From Arthrobacter citreus (lineage in GTDB: Bacteria; Bacillota; Bacilli; Bacillales; Bacillaceae_G), in NCBI GenBank assembly GCA_013200995.1, contig CP053688.1, positions 3,906,001 through 3,970,000 of the forward strand: a DNA stretch of 64,000 bases. The letters run 5' to 3'. Shown here piece after piece: positions 61,337 through 64,000 of the stretch. The translations under genes and the position numbers were made by a program. Position 1 is the stretch's first letter, and each line of letters starts with the position of its first letter. The notes under the pieces were generated by a model, which was given only the letters and a program-made list of their open reading frames with translations, ran no database searches and was not told where the DNA came from.

Positions 61337-61993
61337 ATGAAAAAAGAAAGTAATTTAATTATTTATGATCTAATTTTGTATTTAGTATTTCCACTTGTTT
61401 TATATAAGGTTTTACAACATTATTTTAGCGATTATTGGGCAATGCTTTTACCGACAGTTCCAGGGATTTTATATACATTATTTCGTTTTTGGTATACAAA
61501 ACAGTTTAATGTAACTGGTATTTTTATTATTTCAACTTTAACTGCTAGCACTGCTGTTGATTTAATGGCTTTAGGTTCTGCCAAAAACTTAATTCTGTAT
61601 AATGTGTATTATCACTTTGCACTTGTTGGAGTATTTTTGGTTTTATTGGCTTTGAAAAAGCCATTACCATATTACTTTATGATTGATATTGCAGCAATTC
61701 AGGGACAAGATCGTGAAGAAAGTAAGAAATTGTTTAAAAATCCATCACTATTTAAGGTGTTTCAATATTTGTTTATAGCATGGATTATTAAAGATATAGC
61801 CTTTGCTTTTGGACAATGGTGGATGGTCGATACGTACGGATTAAAAGCATATTACTCACGCACGATTATCTTTACAGTTGGAGGATATGTTTTTGGCATC
61901 ATTATGGCAATTGGTTATGCAATTGTAACAATGAGAGCTCAAAAACTAAAAGGGGATGACCCTGAGCAAACTTCTGATGAAATTATTATTTAA
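61337..61993 (+). CDS. VC0807-family membrane protein
   Basis: A 218-aa protein with about six hydrophobic segments, including LYLVFPLVLYKVLQHYF and LPTVPGILYTLFRFWYTKQF, the latter characteristic of the VC0807 group. Function unknown. GAGG lies about 10 nt before the start. Confidence 0.7.
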   Translation: MKKESNLIIYDLILYLVFPLVLYKVLQHYFSDYWAMLLPTVPGILYTLFRFWYTKQFNVTGIFIISTLTASTAVDLMALGSAKNLILYNVYYHFALVGVFLVLLALKKPLPYYFMIDIAAIQGQDREESKKLFKNPSLFKVFQYLFIAWIIKDIAFAFGQWWMVDTYGLKAYYSRTIIFTVGGYVFGIIMAIGYAIVTMRAQKLKGDDPEQTSDEIII

Positions 61994-62004
61994 TGATATG
62001 AAGA

Positions 62005-62036
62005 AAAACCACAAGGAATTTTCCTTGTGGTTTTAT
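62005..62036. terminator. Bidirectional terminator
   Basis: AAAACCACAAGGAA-tt-TTCCTTGTGGTTTT, 13-bp stem; serves the converging VC0807-like and CDF genes. Confidence 0.92.
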
Positions 62037-62074
62037 TCGTTTTATCCTTGCCCTTCAATTAATTTCCGAATTCA

Positions 62075-62980
62075 TTACAATTTCTGCATTTCTCCTGCAT
62101 TTAAGATATCAAGTTTTTGTATTCTTTCATTTTCAGGCTCAACGTGAATTAATATTTTTGGATTGACTAGCACATTTTTTATTTCATCTTCAATTTTGTC
62201 ACATAATATATGTGCTTCTTCAATGCTCATGTCTGATGGTAATACTAGGTGGAAGTCAATATGTTCCTCGGCACCAGAGCGTCTCGTGCGTAAGTCATGG
62301 TACTCAATAAACTGTGATTTAAATGTATTTAATACTTTTACGATTTGATCTAATTCATCAGAAGAAAGGCCAGTATCAAGCAATGGAGTAAACGATTTAC
62401 GTCCAAGTTCAATCGATTCCTTCATTATATAAATGGCTATTCCAATACCAATTAAAGCATCAAGAAATTCCCATCCAGTAAGACTAACCAATATTAAACT
62501 GACTGCAACCCCTAGAGATGAATAGACATCTGTTAATAAATGCAAAGCGTTAGATTGCATAGCTACAGAATGAGTTTCATTTCCTACTTTTTGAACAATT
62601 TTTCCGACTCTCCAATTGATTAATGCTCCAATTAACATGACGACTACACCGATCATAGGTAACTTAATAGGAGAAGGATGTAGAAGTTTTTCGACAGATT
62701 CAATGATAATCCAAATACCTGCTACAAATATTAAGATTGTTTCAACCGTACCCGAAATATTTTCAAATTTACCATGCCCATAAGGATGATCCTCATCAGG
62801 AGGCCTGTTTGAAATTTTTACAGAGAAAAATGCAATTACTGAAGCAACTAAATCCAATAATGAGTGGATTGCTTCCGAGATGATTGCTACAGAACCAGTA
62901 AAAATTCCTACTATTAATTTTAATAAAACGATGATTGTGTTACTGCATATTGAAAGTGCTGCTATTTTGCTTGAACGCAA
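62075..62980 (-). CDS. Cation diffusion facilitator family transporter
   Basis: A CDF exporter of divalent metals (Zn, Fe, Mn or Co). Six transmembrane helices with ligand motifs SEAIHSLLDLVAS and HLLTDVYSS, HPYGHGKFE between helices 2 and 3, and a cytoplasmic C-terminal domain (EEHIDFHLVLPSDMSIEEAH). The start is uncertain: TTG at 62980 has AGGGGTGA 5 nt upstream (301 aa); a GTG at 62989 and an ATG at 63040 are alternatives. Confidence 0.9.
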   Translation of the reverse strand: MRSSKIAALSICSNTIIVLLKLIVGIFTGSVAIISEAIHSLLDLVASVIAFFSVKISNRPPDEDHPYGHGKFENISGTVETILIFVAGIWIIIESVEKLLHPSPIKLPMIGVVVMLIGALINWRVGKIVQKVGNETHSVAMQSNALHLLTDVYSSLGVAVSLILVSLTGWEFLDALIGIGIAIYIMKESIELGRKSFTPLLDTGLSSDELDQIVKVLNTFKSQFIEYHDLRTRRSGAEEHIDFHLVLPSDMSIEEAHILCDKIEDEIKNVLVNPKILIHVEPENERIQKLDILNAGEMQKL

Positions 62981-63047
62981 TCTATTCACCCCTGTCCAAT
63001 TTTTTCTACTTAAGTTAAGAGTTTTGTAATAAGGCAACAAAAAAGAA

Positions 63048-63080
63048 AAACCACTAACAATTTGTTAGTGGTTTGTTTTT
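63048..63080. terminator. Hairpin with U-run upstream of the CDF gene
   Basis: AACCACTAACAA-TTTGTTAGTGGTT then TTTG and T8 on the plus strand. It lies between the CDF gene (5' side) and the lysA leader, so what it terminates is unclear. Confidence 0.6.
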
Positions 63081-63233
63081 TTTATATTTAATTTGTTTTT
63101 ATTGAAATGATTTTTCATTTTAATTCACCTTTTCACTCGCATAAAACATATTCTATAATACAGATACTATTTTGAAAAGAAAAAGCTGCGTGTGCAATTG
63201 AAATATAAATCGACAAGATTTTTCAAAAATGGT

Positions 63234-63262
63234 TTGACATCTATTTTTAGACTGTGTTATAC
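63234..63262 (+). promoter_or_regulatory. lysA promoter
   Basis: TTGACA (63234-63239), 17-nt spacer, TTATAC (63257-63262), upstream of the lysine riboswitch. Confidence 0.7.
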
Positions 63263-63289
63263 ATAGACTAATATAAAAAATAACAGTCT

Positions 63290-63436
63290 ATTCGTAGAGG
63301 TTGCATTGTATATAAGTATCATTTTAGAGAACTGTGGGTTCGATGACAAAATGAGAAAGGATCCAATGCCGAAGAAATAAATTGCCACACATTTTATTTC
63401 TGGGACTACATTGAATAAATGTGGTACTGTCACATG
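63290..63436 (+). ncRNA. Lysine riboswitch (L box)
   Basis: Conserved blocks of the L box are present in order: GTAGAGGTTGC, AAGTATCATTTTAGAGA, GAAAGGATCCAATGCCGAAG, TGGGACTACATTGAATAAA and GTGGTACTGTCAC. It precedes lysA, and a terminator hairpin follows, as in B. subtilis lysC, so lysine should cause premature termination. Confidence 0.9.
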
Positions 63437-63492
63437 TGTTTGTGAAGAGCTATTGAAGAGATGTGATTGGCTAAGTCCTTTTTTTAAAGCGA

Positions 63493-63527
63493 TAGGCACA
63501 TGAACATATCCTTCATGTGTCTTTTTT
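63493..63527 (+). terminator. Riboswitch-controlled terminator before lysA
   Basis: AGGCACATGAA-catatcc-TTCATGTGTCT followed by T6. The upstream CACATGTGTTTG (63430-63441) could act as the competing strand. Confidence 0.85.
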
Positions 63528-63595
63528 AATACACTAATACATTGAAGGAAGCTTCTTAGAATAATCTTACATTTGGATTTGAAGGGAGAATATGA

Positions 63596-64000
63596 ATGTA
63601 TTTACATGGTAATAGTCGAATTAATAATGAAGGACATCTAGAAATTGGAGGTTGTGATACTGTAGAATTAGCTAAAAATTACGGTACACCTCTATATATT
63701 TATGATGAAGCATTAATTGAATCAAAATGTAGGGAATTCCTTGAAGCTCTAAAAGATACAGGAATGAAATATCAAGTTGCATACGCGAGTAAAGCATTTC
63801 TATGTGTTGAACAAGCCCGTTTAATTGAAAGAGAAGGATTATGTTTAGACGTTGTATCTGGTGGAGAACTTTATACAGCGTTGCAAGCAGGCTATCCAGC
63901 GGAGAAAATTCATTTTCATGGAAACAACAAGACAATTGAAGAAATCGAAGAAGCATTAAATGCAAAAATCGGTTGTTTCGTTGTTGATAACTTCTTTGAA
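63596..64000 (+). CDS. lysA: Diaminopimelate decarboxylase (N-terminal part)
   Basis: LysA makes L-lysine from meso-diaminopimelate with PLP. The 135 residues before the window end include VAYASKAF (PLP lysine) and LDVVSGGELYTALQAG and HFHGNNKTIEE, all diagnostic. The ATG at 63596 gives MYLHGNSRINNEGHLEIGG as in Bacillus; GAAGGGAGAA is the binding site. Truncated by the window edge. Confidence 0.96.
   Translation, partial: MYLHGNSRINNEGHLEIGGCDTVELAKNYGTPLYIYDEALIESKCREFLEALKDTGMKYQVAYASKAFLCVEQARLIEREGLCLDVVSGGELYTALQAGYPAEKIHFHGNNKTIEEIEEALNAKIGCFVVDNFFE

Overview
The window is a low-GC chromosomal segment from an endospore-forming member of the Bacillaceae. The evidence is Bacillus-type gene order in the S10-spc-alpha ribosomal cluster, strong AAGGAGG-type ribosome binding sites, spore genes (cwlD, kbaA, pdaB, a gerA-type operon), a Bacillus-type 16S-23S-5S-tRNA operon, a glmS ribozyme and a lysine riboswitch. 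A species cannot be named from the sequence alone.

Layout. (1) 1-15.7 kb: rpsS(partial)-rplV-rpsC-rplP-rpmC-rpsQ-rplN-rplX-rplE-rpsN-rpsH-rplF-rplR-rpsE-rpmD-rplO-secY-adk-infA-rpmJ-rpsM-rpsK-rpoA-rplQ, then the ECF vitamin-transporter module ecfA1-ecfA2-ecfT, truA, and rplM-rpsI behind an L13 leader. The methionine aminopeptidase gene usual between adk and infA is absent. (2) 15.8-25.9 kb: an islet between rpsI and ybaK. It holds a glutamate/aspartate-type symporter, aspartase, NAD-malic enzyme and a GlnK/GlnL-like two-component system, then an orphan HK97-type phage portal gene and a homospermidine-synthase-like dehydrogenase. The symporter promoter carries a perfect TTTTGT-N4-TTTTGT repeat and a perfect cre box. 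Together these suggest regulated uptake of amino acids and conversion aspartate to fumarate, then malate to pyruvate. (3) 26-30.7 kb: ybaK-cwlD-salA-kbaA-pdaB, with gerD missing between salA and kbaA.

(4) 30.8-36.8 kb: an rRNA operon with two promoters, 16S, 23S, an internal promoter, 5S and nine tRNAs. (5) 37-44.7 kb: rocF, a 1-kb gene-free stretch rich in repeats, then cdaA-cdaR-glmM, a terminator, and glmS behind its own promoter and ribozyme. A 132-bp TA-flanked inverted-repeat element sits exactly between the glmS Shine-Dalgarno sequence and its start codon. If folded, it brings the two to normal spacing; this is the most unusual feature I found. (6) 44.7-48.9 kb: two tandem paralogous mini-genes (32 and 35 aa, no known family), then a three-gene GerA-type germinant receptor operon. 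(7) 49-53.1 kb: a small membrane protein and PspA homologue followed by an OmpR-type regulator/kinase pair, mgsA and a small YjzC-like protein.

(8) 53.2-64 kb, accessory: an HxlR regulator divergent from an MFS-aldo/keto reductase pair (the ytcD-ytbD-ytbE arrangement), a complete IS3-family element with an A6G frameshift site, two VTT-domain membrane proteins, DUF4870, DoxX, DinB-like, VC0807-like and CDF transporter genes. It ends with a lysine riboswitch and the 5' part of lysA.
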